Assembly: GCA_030065875.1 (NCBI GenBank)
Contig: JASJCR010000046.1
Coordinates: forward strand, 1-64,000
Reading direction: 5' to 3'
Length of the DNA: 64,000 nt
Origin: Ardenticatenaceae bacterium
Lineage (GTDB): Bacteria > Chloroflexota > Anaerolineae > Promineifilales > Promineifilaceae
Shown here: piece after piece, positions 8,817 to 17,398 of the stretch
How positions within the stretch are numbered: the first letter of the stretch is position 1
How the letters are laid out: every line of letters begins with the position of its first letter
Notes under the pieces: model-generated
What the model saw: only the letters and a program-made list of their open reading frames with translations
Databases searched by the model: none
What the model was told of the DNA's origin: nothing
Program-made: the position numbers and the translations under genes

Positions 8817-8869
8817 CAAATCCACTGAAAGGGATTAAATTTAAACCCTAAGCTCAAGACGGAGGTCAC

Positions 8870-9913
8870 ATGCTGCCAAAAGAACGCAAAAGAGCAATTG
8901 TTTTATCGGGGGGAGGGGGACGCGGTGCCTATCACGTCGGCGTCTTAAAGTTTTTGCATGAACATGAGTGGTTCCCCGACGTCATCGTCGGCACCTCGAT
9001 TGGTGCGGTTAACGGGGCCGCCCTGGCTTCAGGGCACACCGCCAGCTCGCTCTGGTCGTTGTGGAAACGGCTCATGACCAGGGATGTGCAAATCGGGAAC
9101 AATGTCCTGAATATGGTGAAGGATCAATATTTATTTGACACCAAGCCCCTGCGGGAAACGTTAACCCGCGAAGGGTGGGTTCATGAAGATCGCATCAATT
9201 CTGATGATGCGGCCGTTCACCTGCGCATCACGGCCACAGATATCGACACCGGCCGGCTCCACGTGTTCGGCAACAGCGAAGATGTGTTTCAAAGCAGCAT
9301 GACTCGAGAAGCGATTTCTCTAGATCACATTTTGGCCAGCTGCTCAATTCCCCTGGTTTACCCCCCTACCGAACTCAACGGCCGCACGTATTGGGACGGG
9401 GCCACCGTATCCAACACCCCTCTGTCAGCAGCCATCGATGCCGGTGCGGAAGAAATTATCGTCGTTCTGATGACCCCCTGGGAAGAAGAAGCTCATGTGG
9501 ACATTCCCAAAGGGTTTATCCAGTCGGCCGGTTTAAGCCTCGATTGGGCCCTGCTGGCCTCTTTTCGGGCCGATATGAAAATGCTTAAGCGGGTCAACAG
9601 CATCGTTCAGCTCAAGCTGGAAAATGCCCGTCTGCGAGCGATCATCGCCGAAATGGTTGAAAATATCAACCGGGATGATTTGTCCGATCTCTACAAAGAT
9701 GAAAATCAGGACGGGATCCCCGATATTTTGGAAGATCGTCTGCGCATGCTGCCGGAACCAATTGTCATTGCCCCTCGTGAGGCGATTTCAGTGGGACAAA
9801 TTATCAGCTACACTGAAGAAGGCCATCAAAAGATGTACAGTTTGGGATATGAAGATGCCCGCCGGGCTTGGGCCGCGGCCGGTCTATCTGTGGAAGGGGG
9901 TCATTCACATTGA
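8870..9913 (+). CDS. Patatin-like phospholipase family protein
   Basis: 347-residue patatin-fold lipid acyl hydrolase. The oxyanion-hole glycine motif is GGGGRGAYHVG (about 14-24), the nucleophile motif GTSIG (about 42-46) carries the catalytic Ser, and the catalytic Asp is in DGA of YWDGATVSN (about 176). A C-terminal stretch DENQDGIPD resembles a calcium-binding loop of the thrombospondin-3/dockerin kind, which is unusual here. GGAGG lies ahead of the ATG. Its stop overlaps the TTG start of the next gene (TTGA at 9910-9913). It lacks a signal peptide, so an intracellular membrane-lipid role is inferred. Confidence 0.9.
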   Translation: MLPKERKRAIVLSGGGGRGAYHVGVLKFLHEHEWFPDVIVGTSIGAVNGAALASGHTASSLWSLWKRLMTRDVQIGNNVLNMVKDQYLFDTKPLRETLTREGWVHEDRINSDDAAVHLRITATDIDTGRLHVFGNSEDVFQSSMTREAISLDHILASCSIPLVYPPTELNGRTYWDGATVSNTPLSAAIDAGAEEIIVVLMTPWEEEAHVDIPKGFIQSAGLSLDWALLASFRADMKMLKRVNSIVQLKLENARLRAIIAEMVENINRDDLSDLYKDENQDGIPDILEDRLRMLPEPIVIAPREAISVGQIISYTEEGHQKMYSLGYEDARRAWAAAGLSVEGGHSH

Positions 9914-10506
9914 CGTCAGAATTTGACGATGATCGCAGCCGAGATCCCGGCCGGCGGCAGATGGCCCTGGCCCGATCCCTGCCGCTGCTCATTTTTGTCA
10001 TCCTGGCCATGAGCGTGATAGCCCTGCTGGCTTTCCGCAATTTTTCCGCCCTGCGTCTCTCGGCCACCATTTATGATCGCACGACTATCGTTTGCTCCGG
10101 CCAGGGAGCCAGCGGCACCGCCGCTTACTCATCCGATCCTGGGATTCATCCGGTAGTGGTTTTTAACATTTCAAACAACGGCATGATTTTACCAGACCAA
10201 AGCCTGGTGCGGGAAACGTGGATACCGGCAGATTTGCAAGATCTGGAGCTGGTCCTCTGCCTCGAAAATACCCGGACCGCAATCCGTTCCCTTTGTGACA
10301 ACAGCGCTATATCCAATCCGGTTGGGCTGGAGGCGCAGGCCACGCTGTATGAAGCGGCCACCGGCCGCATCGTAGCAGAAGGCCTTCTCACCAGCGATCC
10401 GCAAGCCGAAAATGAATGCCTCACCGAGCTGCCGGAAGCCATTGTGGAAGTGGATCAATTTCCAAGTGAGCGGGTAATTGAGTGGCTGGAACCCTTTGTA
10501 GAATAG
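9910..10506 (+). CDS. Hypothetical single-TM protein
   Basis: I place the start at TTG 9910. It is preceded by AAGGGGG at a good distance and overlaps the patatin stop as TTGA; this gives 198 residues. After ~20 charged N-terminal residues there is one TM helix (LPLLIFVILAMSVIALLAF), then an extracytoplasmic domain of ~160 residues with four or five cysteines. No family is recognised. The tight overlap implies translation coupled to the patatin gene and perhaps a shared membrane role. Confidence 0.65.
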   Translation: MTSEFDDDRSRDPGRRQMALARSLPLLIFVILAMSVIALLAFRNFSALRLSATIYDRTTIVCSGQGASGTAAYSSDPGIHPVVVFNISNNGMILPDQSLVRETWIPADLQDLELVLCLENTRTAIRSLCDNSAISNPVGLEAQATLYEAATGRIVAEGLLTSDPQAENECLTELPEAIVEVDQFPSERVIEWLEPFVE

Positions 10507-10615
10507 CTAATCGCTAATTGTCAACAGCTAATTGCTAAGAATTAATCAATTGTCAATAATCAATGGTCAATGGGGGGGCTTTGGGCTTAATCGTAAATCC
10601 AAAATCGTATATCGT

Positions 10616-12745
10616 TCACGGTCTAAATACCGGCATCCGTTCCTGGTCATCCGGGGTGTTGGTGAGACGCATCAACTCGGAGCCATCCGCCCGCACCATC
10701 CACAAATCGCGGTTAACCAGTTCTGAATTGTCGCGATCATCCTCGCTGCTCATCGCCCGATGAAAAACAATCCAATCCCCATTGGGAGACCAATACGGGA
10801 AAAACGCGGAATCGCTGATATCGGTGAGGACGATCGGCAAGCTGCCATCAGCATTCATGACGTATATTTTGGGACCATTTCCGCGATTGGACCAAAAAGC
10901 GATTTTGCGGCCGTTGGGTGACCAGGCCGGCGCGTACGCGCCATATCGCTCATCAAAAGTGATTTGATTGGATAGCCCGGTTTCCAAATCCATGACCATA
11001 ATTTGGTCTACAGCCCCTATCTGCGAAACATATGCCAATAGACCATCGGCCGAGACGGTGGGAGCGGTGTCATCCTGTCCTGAATTTGTCAATCGCTCCA
11101 AATTTTCCCCATCTCGATCTACGATGTACAAATCAAACTGCCCCCCATTGCGATCAGATTGGAAAATGATTCGTCCGTCCGGGGTCCAGACCGGAAAAGT
11201 ATCGTTCCCCTGGCTTTCGGTAATATTGACTCGATTCCCCCCGTTCTCGTCGACCACGTAAATTTCCCAATTCCCGCGCTTTGAATGGTAAACTAGAGAT
11301 TGCCGATCAGGAGACCAAACCGGCCGCAGGTCGTCCACTTCAATCGTGGTTAATTGTTCAACCTGATTGCCGCCAAATCCCCAGTGAAATATGTCAAAAG
11401 TCAGATCAGACGCCTGATCGTTAATCGGGCTGGAACCAAAGGATAGACCGGTTGCTCCGGTCGCGGCCGCAATTTCAGCCGCGGAGACGACAAAAACGCT
11501 CTCGGTTTCCACTGCGGGCAATGAAGGTTCAAGGGTCAACAGGGTGGTCACATCCACCGTAGAGGTGGGGGCTTCCACTTCTTCAGGCGGATCGTCGCTG
11601 ATGGCCACTTCCGCCCTTGCGGTTGGGGTTGCCGCCGTTTCCGCTTCCACCGCGGCCAGCTCGGGAATATTTTCCCCAAACGCTTCCAAACCGAGACGGC
11701 CGGGCATATCAAAGAGAAACCATCCCCCAATTACCAGGGAAACCGTAACCAGCCCCACAAATACACCGGCCAGCAAAGACCAGGGAAAGCGTGACCGGGC
11801 GCTAAACAGGGCAGATGGGGTAGGGGTATCCCGCAAGGTATCCGCCAGGGCAGATTGTGAAGGAGAGGGTGAAGTGGAAAGATCGTCTTCGTCAAAAATA
11901 TTAGAGATCGGCAATACCGTTGAGGCCCCCACCGCATCAGAGAGTGCCCGCAAGCGCTTGGCCAATTCCCCAGCTGAGGACAGCCGTTCATCGCGATCTT
12001 TGGCCAGCGCCTGTTGAACGAGAAGATCAATTTCTTGCGGCAGTTCCGGAATCAGCTCCCGCATCGGTGTCGGCGGTTCATGCACGTGTTGATACAAAAC
12101 AGAGTCAATCGATTCACCATCAAACGGAATGCGGCCGGTCAACATTTCGTATAAGACGACCCCTAATTGATACACGTCAGACCGCCGATCGAGGCGCATC
12201 CCTTTTGACTGTTCGGGCGACATGTAGTGTGGCGAACCGATAATCATGCCGGATATGGTCAGCTGGGTAAAACGCGCCATCCCAAAATCCGCCAAAAACG
12301 CCACGTCGTCACTGTCAAATAAAATATTGGCTGGTTTAATATCGCGATGAATGATACCGCTGTCGTGAGCACGATCGAGGGATGAACAGAGGCGTTCAAA
12401 GATGTGTGCGGCGGTCCCAATCGTCAGCGGGCCGTTGACCAGGCGATCGCGCAAAGATCCCCCGCGCATCAGGCGCATGACAATAAACGGCCGACCCTCA
12501 TGTTCGCTAAAATCATAAACAGGGACGATAGCATGGTGTTCCAAAGCGGCAATAATTTGAGCTTCCTGCTCAAAGCGCTCTTTGACCAGCTCAATGTCCA
12601 GCTCGTGGCGATTGAGAATTTTTATGGCCACATGGCGCTTAAATCGCTCGTCATACGCCTTGTAGACTTTGGCGATCCCACCTTTGCCGATTAATTCTTC
12701 AATTAGATAATGGCCTATTTGTTGATCGATCAAATCTTGCATCAT
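10616..12745 (-). CDS. Ser/Thr protein kinase with extracytoplasmic PD40 beta-propeller
   Basis: 709 residues. The Hanks-type kinase domain occupies about 14-275: glycine loop IGKGGIAKVY, ATP-binding Lys in VAIKIL, catalytic loop HRDIKPANIL and DFG in LADFGMA. A disordered segment with Ser/Pro runs follows, then one TM helix (about 325-348). Near the C terminus are repeats of the TolB/PD40 type (PVWSPDRQSLVYHSKR, FPVWTPDGRIIFQSDR, PAWSPNGRKIAFWSNR, PYWSPNGDWIVFHR). The propeller would be the outside sensor, the kinase the inside output. Convergent with the patatin operon, with only ~110 bp between. Ligand and substrates unknown. Confidence 0.92.
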   Translation of the reverse strand: MMQDLIDQQIGHYLIEELIGKGGIAKVYKAYDERFKRHVAIKILNRHELDIELVKERFEQEAQIIAALEHHAIVPVYDFSEHEGRPFIVMRLMRGGSLRDRLVNGPLTIGTAAHIFERLCSSLDRAHDSGIIHRDIKPANILFDSDDVAFLADFGMARFTQLTISGMIIGSPHYMSPEQSKGMRLDRRSDVYQLGVVLYEMLTGRIPFDGESIDSVLYQHVHEPPTPMRELIPELPQEIDLLVQQALAKDRDERLSSAGELAKRLRALSDAVGASTVLPISNIFDEDDLSTSPSPSQSALADTLRDTPTPSALFSARSRFPWSLLAGVFVGLVTVSLVIGGWFLFDMPGRLGLEAFGENIPELAAVEAETAATPTARAEVAISDDPPEEVEAPTSTVDVTTLLTLEPSLPAVETESVFVVSAAEIAAATGATGLSFGSSPINDQASDLTFDIFHWGFGGNQVEQLTTIEVDDLRPVWSPDRQSLVYHSKRGNWEIYVVDENGGNRVNITESQGNDTFPVWTPDGRIIFQSDRNGGQFDLYIVDRDGENLERLTNSGQDDTAPTVSADGLLAYVSQIGAVDQIMVMDLETGLSNQITFDERYGAYAPAWSPNGRKIAFWSNRGNGPKIYVMNADGSLPIVLTDISDSAFFPYWSPNGDWIVFHRAMSSEDDRDNSELVNRDLWMVRADGSELMRLTNTPDDQERMPVFRP

Positions 12746-13155
12746 TATCGGACGCTATCCTGCCCTTGGAAACACCCTTTTGTGAGGTGGCGTTTCGTTT
12801 TGATCGTCTCAAAAAATGAGGCTGCATCCCACCCACATGAAATCCCAAGGTTATGGAAGCAATTTCTCTGAGAAATTACCACTATCCTATTTTGACCTGT
12901 TTGTAAAAGAACGCAAGCGTTTTTCACGTGAAAACCCATGAAATATGTCATGTTTCGGTTTTATTGTACGTCAAATACAACACGTCAGTCTGTAATTATG
13001 TTATCATGTTGCCCTGGGCAATCCTTATGGATTTACGAAATACGATATACGATTGACGATTAAACTATCGCCAGCCAAACCAATAACCAATAAACTTATA
13101 TACTAATTTATTCCCATTTAAAACGGGTTGATAAGCGATTGATCGCCTACAATCA
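12746..13155. other. Divergent intergenic region kinase/fdhD
   Basis: About 410 bases between two divergent genes. It holds an AT-rich stretch and, near 13030-13130, degenerate spacer sequence of the kind found elsewhere in the window (ACGAAATACGATATACGATT, CCAATAACCAATAAAC). TACAAT at 13148-13153 may be the -10 of fdhD. A 68-codon minus-strand frame at 12745-12951 has no coding character and is not annotated. Confidence 0.4.
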
Positions 13156-13164
13156 ATGATAGCT

Positions 13165-13998
13165 ATGCGCAACGGTACAAAGATGACAGTATGGCGCTGG
13201 GAGCATGAAACCCACCGTCTGCAACGCAAATCAGATTACGTCACGGCCGAAGAGCCGTTGGAAATTCAGATGAGGGCCGCTGGGGAGAGTCAGACTGTGG
13301 CCATTACGATGCGCACCCCCGGAAATGATTACGAATTAACCGCCGGTTTTCTCTATAACGAAGGGATAATCAAACAGCGAGAAGAGGTTGCCAGCATGAC
13401 CTACTGCTTGGGAGAGGTGCCTGCGGAACAGGAGTATAATTTGCTGGCCGTGCAGATGGCCAAGCCCCGGTTGCCGGAGATGCCGCAGCTTCACCGCCAC
13501 TTTTTTATCAACAGCGCCTGCGGCATTTGCGGCACAACGATGATTGAAGATTTGGAGGCTCGTGGTCTCCAACCGGCCGCAGATGGGCCGCTTGTTGATC
13601 CGCAGCTCCTGCCCTCACTTCCGGCCAAACTTCGCGCCGCCCAAACGATTTTTGAAACAACCGGCGGTCTGCACGCCGCCGGCTTATTTGATATCGACGG
13701 GAACTTGGTGGAGCTGCGAGAGGATGTGGGGCGGCACAATGCCCTCGATAAATTAATAGGCTGGGGAATGCTCAACAATCGCCTCCCCTTTAGCAACCAT
13801 ATTGTGGTGGTATCCGGCCGCGCCAGTTATGAACTGCTGCAAAAAACCGCCGTTGCCGGGGCCCCTATTTTCTGCGCCGTTTCCGCTCCCAGCACCCTGG
13901 CGGTATCTTTGGCGGTGCGGTTTAATATCACCCTGGTTGGCTTTCTGCGCACCGGCCGTTTTAACGTTTACAGCGGCCGGGAAAGAATTAAACAGTAA
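13165..13998 (+). CDS. fdhD: Formate dehydrogenase accessory sulfurtransferase FdhD
   Basis: About 277 residues, the normal length. FdhD transfers sulfur from a cysteine desulfurase to the molybdenum cofactor of formate dehydrogenases. The essential CxxC (ACGICGT) is near residue 120. Other family signatures are present: TPGNDYELTAGFLYNEGI, EDVGRHNALDKL and SGRASYELLQKTA. ATG 13156 and ATG 13165 are both in frame. I prefer 13165 because TACAAT at 13148-13153 would put the RNA start next to it (near-leaderless). No formate dehydrogenase is in the window; the molybdopterin protein at 56363 is of another family. Confidence 0.93.
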   Translation: MRNGTKMTVWRWEHETHRLQRKSDYVTAEEPLEIQMRAAGESQTVAITMRTPGNDYELTAGFLYNEGIIKQREEVASMTYCLGEVPAEQEYNLLAVQMAKPRLPEMPQLHRHFFINSACGICGTTMIEDLEARGLQPAADGPLVDPQLLPSLPAKLRAAQTIFETTGGLHAAGLFDIDGNLVELREDVGRHNALDKLIGWGMLNNRLPFSNHIVVVSGRASYELLQKTAVAGAPIFCAVSAPSTLAVSLAVRFNITLVGFLRTGRFNVYSGRERIKQ

Positions 13999-14139
13999 GA
14001 CGAAATGCGATTTACGAAATACGATTTACGATTTACGATTGAACTTTTAAGGAACTAGATCAATATTCCAATAAACTAATATACCAACACCTATCACCTA
14101 TCACCCATCACCCATCACCTATCACCCACCACCCATCCC
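13999..14139. repeat. Degenerate tandem spacer sequence
   Basis: Gene-free spacer made of short quasi-periodic words: about 14007-14040 repeats of ATACGATTTACG, and about 14090-14143 repeats of CACCCATCACCTAT. No gene or terminator is seen. Confidence 0.5.
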
Positions 14140-14769
14140 CTATCTCAAAAACGGATTACTCAATCTTTCCTGGCCAATGGTGGTTGCAGGGCCGTGGCCG
14201 GATAAGACGCGGGTTTCATCGGGCAGGGTCAGCAATTTTTCATCGATGACTTTTAACAAAAGGGGCATCGAACCACCTGGCAAATCGGTCCGGCCGATGC
14301 TTCCCTGAAATAGAACATCCCCACTAAAAATCACCTTACCTTCATTGAGTAAAAAACTGACGTGCCCCGGCGCATGACCGGGCGTGTACAGGACGTCAAA
14401 AACCAACTCACCAACCTGAATTTGATCGCCTTCATTGGTGCGCTCTTGCGGTTCAGGTGGCGTTTCAACATTCATGCCAAACATTCGGGCCTGATGGGCA
14501 CTCTGCGCCAGCATCGGTACCGCATCTTCGTGGATGTAGACCGGCGCCTCGGGGTGAACCGCCATGAGTTCTGCCAACCCGCCCACGTGATCAAAATGGG
14601 CGTGGGTAATCAATATATGGGTCAATTCAAAACCCATTTCTTTCACCTGCCGCGCAATGGTGTGACCATCAAATGCCGGGTCGATCACCGCAGCTTGCTT
14701 TGTCACTTCATCACCCACAATATAGCAATTGGTTTGGATTGGACCCAGGGGGAGCTGTACGATTTTCAT
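14140..14769 (-). CDS. MBL fold metallo-hydrolase (glyoxalase II-like)
   Basis: About 209 residues from the ATG at 14769; the frame is open to 14793, but family members start at MKI.QLPLGPI. The zinc-binding motif THAHFDHVGG (HxHxDH) is near residue 57. Further His ligands are in PGHAPGH and SGHGPAT, with Asp in GDVLFQGSIGR. This is the small YcbL/hydroxyacylglutathione hydrolase-like group of the metallo-beta-lactamase superfamily. A thioester hydrolase role is likely from the family; substrate not proven. Confidence 0.88.
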   Translation of the reverse strand: MKIVQLPLGPIQTNCYIVGDEVTKQAAVIDPAFDGHTIARQVKEMGFELTHILITHAHFDHVGGLAELMAVHPEAPVYIHEDAVPMLAQSAHQARMFGMNVETPPEPQERTNEGDQIQVGELVFDVLYTPGHAPGHVSFLLNEGKVIFSGDVLFQGSIGRTDLPGGSMPLLLKVIDEKLLTLPDETRVLSGHGPATTIGQERLSNPFLR

Positions 14770-14838
14770 AAAAAGACCACAGACCTCAAACAAATACCAG
14801 ACGACGGATGGGGCTGTGCCATCTGTGGTCTGAATGGT

Positions 14839-15279
14839 TTATTCTAATTCAATTGTGCTGACCACCGACTGCCCGTTTCGAGTAGGCATCTCGAATGGCT
14901 CAGAAGAAGAAACAGCTTCACCCTCGTCATTTAAGAGCACCCAGCGAAATGGGCCGGTATCAAAATCTTCTGGGGCAACCCACCACATCTTTGATCCATC
15001 GGGTTCAGTTTGACCAAACCATGTTTCGACATCAAACCATTCACCCTGGGCATTTTGCCACTGGACGATGGTGTCGCGTCCGGCCCCGGCCGCTCCGAGG
15101 TTAAGCTCGATAAAACCACCTTTTGATGATGACGGAGAGATGACCGTTTTTGTAATCGGAGTCGGCCTGGGAGGCAAATCACCTTCCGATGAGGCAAACC
15201 CAAGAAGCAGGAAGCTAGAAAGCAATAGCCCAATTATTAAATAGAAAAGGCCGCGTTTTGTATTTAACTCGTGCATCAT
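14839..15279 (-). CDS. Hypothetical secreted protein
   Basis: 146 residues with an N-terminal hydrophobic segment (about 11-29, GLFYLIIGLLLSSFLLLGF), probably a signal peptide or anchor, without a lipobox Cys. The mature part is short, proline-rich at first, then a possible beta-rich domain with several Trp. No family is recognised. It precedes the MBL gene on the same strand with a ~70-bp gap containing an inverted AGACCACAGA spacer motif. Confidence 0.6.
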   Translation of the reverse strand: MMHELNTKRGLFYLIIGLLLSSFLLLGFASSEGDLPPRPTPITKTVISPSSSKGGFIELNLGAAGAGRDTIVQWQNAQGEWFDVETWFGQTEPDGSKMWWVAPEDFDTGPFRWVLLNDEGEAVSSSEPFEMPTRNGQSVVSTIELE

Positions 15280-15351
15280 TTCTCCTTTGCCGCACGTTCG
15301 CCACGCTATCTTTCTTATTGTACGTGCGGGTTGCTCGATTTGGCAACCAAA

Positions 15352-15957
15352 TCAGGACCAGCGGCGGAATATGTGCACGATGTAGGAAATTGACTCCTGA
15401 ATCAGGGCTGCTCGACGAGTGCGATCGCTAATCCAGCGTATAGTTCGGGTTGGGGATGAGTAGGCGGTCATACCCAAATCGTCGGCGATCCAGATCGCCC
15501 GCTTCATGTGATAAGGGGTGGAAACAATTAAGAAGGTCTCCACTTCTTCCTCCTGGGCCACCGCGTAGGCAAAAGTCAAATTTTCAATCGTATTGGTTGA
15601 CTTCTCTTCAATTAAAATATCGTTTTCGTCCACACCTTGGGAAATTGCATATCGACGAGCTACGGCCGCCTCACTCATCGTATCTCCCCGCCCCACGCCA
15701 CCGGTAAAAATCAATTTTTCAACCGTTCCATCGTGATACAGATCAACCGCATGATTAATCCGCTCCCGAAAGATAGAGGTCGGGCGATTGTTGCGCACGG
15801 CCGCCCCCAAAACAATGGCCGCATCGGCGTGTCGCGTGTCATCACGCTCCGCAAAACGGGTAATCCCCCATACGATCCAGACCCAGGATCCTGCAATCAG
15901 CAGGCCGGTCCAAAAAATAACTCGAAACGTGGTCCACATACAGCTGCGCATAAACAA
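15352..15957 (-). CDS. YdcF/SanA/ElyC family (DUF218) membrane-anchored protein
   Basis: 201 residues. N-terminal TM helix (about 10-30), then the DUF218 core: DAAIVLGAAV (about 45), a variable middle with TGGVGRGDTMSEA, LIEEKSTNTIENL, and STPYHMKRA. These are the standard ElyC/SanA/YdcF signatures. Relatives act in envelope integrity or vancomycin sensitivity in Enterobacteria; the biochemical function is not settled. It stands alone on the minus strand. Confidence 0.85.
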   Translation of the reverse strand: MFMRSCMWTTFRVIFWTGLLIAGSWVWIVWGITRFAERDDTRHADAAIVLGAAVRNNRPTSIFRERINHAVDLYHDGTVEKLIFTGGVGRGDTMSEAAVARRYAISQGVDENDILIEEKSTNTIENLTFAYAVAQEEEVETFLIVSTPYHMKRAIWIADDLGMTAYSSPTRTIRWISDRTRRAALIQESISYIVHIFRRWS

Positions 15958-16016
15958 TTACCAATTATCCTATGTCGCTAACTTACCTTCCCGATGAATA
16001 AACTCATCGGCCAAAG

Positions 16017-16118
16017 GGACCGAAACGCGATAAATCGCGTTAATTAACCGGATTTATCCGGTTTCGGTTTCCATAGCGACCGGATTTATTCGGTCGCGTC
16101 AAAAGGTCGCAACTTGAA
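16017..16118 (+). repeat. Dispersed intergenic repeat family 1, partial copy C
   Basis: Matches the 3' part of copy A (about 101-177): CGCGTTAATTAAC, ATCCGGTTTCGGTTTCC, ATAGCGACCG and GTCGCGTCAAAAGGTCGCAA recur in the same order and orientation. The hairpin part is missing. Confidence 0.75.
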
Positions 16119-16173
16119 TTATCAATTAATAAAAACCCGCATGTGACTCTACTAAACCCTCATTTGAAAATGG

Positions 16174-16866
16174 TTAACCACCCACCGCCAATTTCTCTTT
16201 TTCCCAAAAATAATTAGCCACCACAAACCCCCAAAACGGCAGGCCGAATAAAATCAGGCCCAGAACGCCGGTCTCCCCAATTTGATTGCGCCACGGCAGG
16301 GGAACAAGCGCCTCGACCACCCCCAGCAGCAGCAGCCCAAGCCCCACCCCGAAAGATACTTTTTGAACCCAATCGGCGGCCGATTTGCGACCGAGCCAGG
16401 TCAACCATATGCCCAACATAAGAAAACTCAAAGTTTTTAGGCCATTGTCCCGAAACGGTTCAACGCTTTCCCAAATAAAAACCGCCACGGGGACATTTCC
16501 CAAGCCCCCCCACTCGGCCAGAACCGGGGTCATAAACTGATCGATCAACGAAGCCAGCAGCGCAAAAGCGGCTCCCATCACGCCGATGCGGTGCATCACC
16601 GGCCGCAAAGGAGATTCAATTTCGGCCGACAAGAGTTCAATCAGGGGCAGTTGAGCCAGCAAAGCCACCATCGTTCCCAGATGAAATACGCGCCAGGAAA
16701 CCGGGTTTTCGGCCACAAAAGAAAGAAATTGACGGCCGTCTTCGTAAAAATAGGGGTCGATGTTGAGCTGTTGAGGTAGCCAAAATACGGCCGATACCCC
16801 CACAGCAATCGTCCAACCGACCCCCACTAAACCGGCCAACAACGCGCCCAATCGGTTTTTAGACAC
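16174..16866 (-). CDS. Hypothetical multi-pass membrane protein
   Basis: 230 residues with about six hydrophobic segments (about 9-30, 60-78, 92-112, 125-140, 142-160, 170-190 and 202-220). No family recognised with confidence. Translation starts at GTG 16866, seven bases after AAGGAGGG. That ribosome site forms one arm of the hairpin at 16867-16899, so access to it may be regulated. It ends ~50 bases before the repeat copy at 16118. Confidence 0.65.
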   Translation of the reverse strand: MSKNRLGALLAGLVGVGWTIAVGVSAVFWLPQQLNIDPYFYEDGRQFLSFVAENPVSWRVFHLGTMVALLAQLPLIELLSAEIESPLRPVMHRIGVMGAAFALLASLIDQFMTPVLAEWGGLGNVPVAVFIWESVEPFRDNGLKTLSFLMLGIWLTWLGRKSAADWVQKVSFGVGLGLLLLGVVEALVPLPWRNQIGETGVLGLILFGLPFWGFVVANYFWEKEKLAVGG

Positions 16867-16899
16867 AAAAAAACCCTCCTTCTTGCAAGAACGAGGGTG
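16867..16899 (-). promoter_or_regulatory. Terminator-like hairpin that contains the ribosome binding site
   Basis: On the minus strand CCCTCGTTCTT-GC-AAGAAGGAGGG forms a stem (one mismatch) followed by seven T and then the GTG start of the membrane protein gene. The 3' arm contains AAGGAGG. It could act as an intrinsic terminator, as a translation switch, or both. Confidence 0.5.
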
Positions 16900-16911
16900 A
16901 TTTTAGCATAT

Positions 16912-17066
16912 TGGCTCGGCACTGACGTGCCTTTAAGCAGTTAGCACGGCGCTCATGCGCCTTTCAGCCATCAGCAAATGGCCGAGAGGGGCGCAGCCAC
17001 GAGCTATAAGCTGAAAGGCCCGCAGGGCCGTGCTGATGGCTATTAGGCCCGCAGGGCCGGGCTAAA
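16912..17066. repeat. Cluster of GC-rich palindromic repeat units (family 3)
   Basis: Several short hairpins joined by similar linkers: GGCACTGACGTGCC, GGCGCTCATGCGCC, GGCGCAGCC and two copies of GGCCCGCAGGGCC, separated by TTAGC/CTTTCAGC/GCTGATGGC words. A related block lies at 50464-50552. No ORF or RNA gene recognised; REP-like by appearance. Confidence 0.6.
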
Positions 17067-17069
17067 AAC

Positions 17070-17372
17070 CTAAAATAGCCCCCAGTCGCCACCGGCACCT
17101 TCTTCCATCATCGACGGGTCCCAAAGTTCCGTGCCGATTTCAACCTGGACCTCATCGTTTAAGGCGTTTTTGCCGGTAAAGCGCACCTGTTCGATGATTG
17201 CCGGGCCGTACGGGCAAAACGGGGTTGTTAAAATCATGGTAATTTTATTGTCCCCCTCACCATTTAATTCAATATTGCGAATCAAGCCCAACTCGACAAT
17301 ATTTAACCCGATTTCCGGATCGATAACGGTGCGTAACGCTTCCAACAATTCATCTTCTTTTGAGGTAACCAT
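17070..17372 (-). CDS. MIP18 family (DUF59) iron-sulfur assembly protein, SufT-like
   Basis: 100 residues of the DUF59/MIP18 family. Signatures are the DPEIGLNIVELGLI motif (about 18-31) and a conserved Cys in TPFCPYGP (about 53). Such proteins take part in Fe-S cluster maturation or carriage, as in SufT/PaaD-like proteins. It lies 26 bp downstream of sufR on the same strand and is probably co-transcribed. Together with the divergent suf genes this supports a Fe-S role; the exact client is unknown. Confidence 0.85.
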   Translation of the reverse strand: MVTSKEDELLEALRTVIDPEIGLNIVELGLIRNIELNGEGDNKITMILTTPFCPYGPAIIEQVRFTGKNALNDEVQVEIGTELWDPSMMEEGAGGDWGLF

Positions 17373-17398
17373 TTGTTACTCCTTTTTTTCTGATTCAA

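Noticed and set aside
9868-9909. Upstream ATG for the hypothetical TM protein
   Set aside because: It lies inside the patatin gene without a ribosome site; TTG 9910 has a strong SD and an overlap typical of coupling.
11544-12017. 157-codon plus-strand open frame
   Set aside because: Antisense to the linker and kinase of the Ser/Thr kinase gene, low-complexity Ser/Ala-rich.
12745-12951. 68-codon minus-strand frame before the kinase gene
   Set aside because: No domain, no ribosome site and it ends in the kinase start region; intergenic noise.
14090-14143. Possible CRISPR-like short repeats
   Set aside because: Units are 7-12 nt, degenerate and without unique spacers of fixed size; no cas genes.
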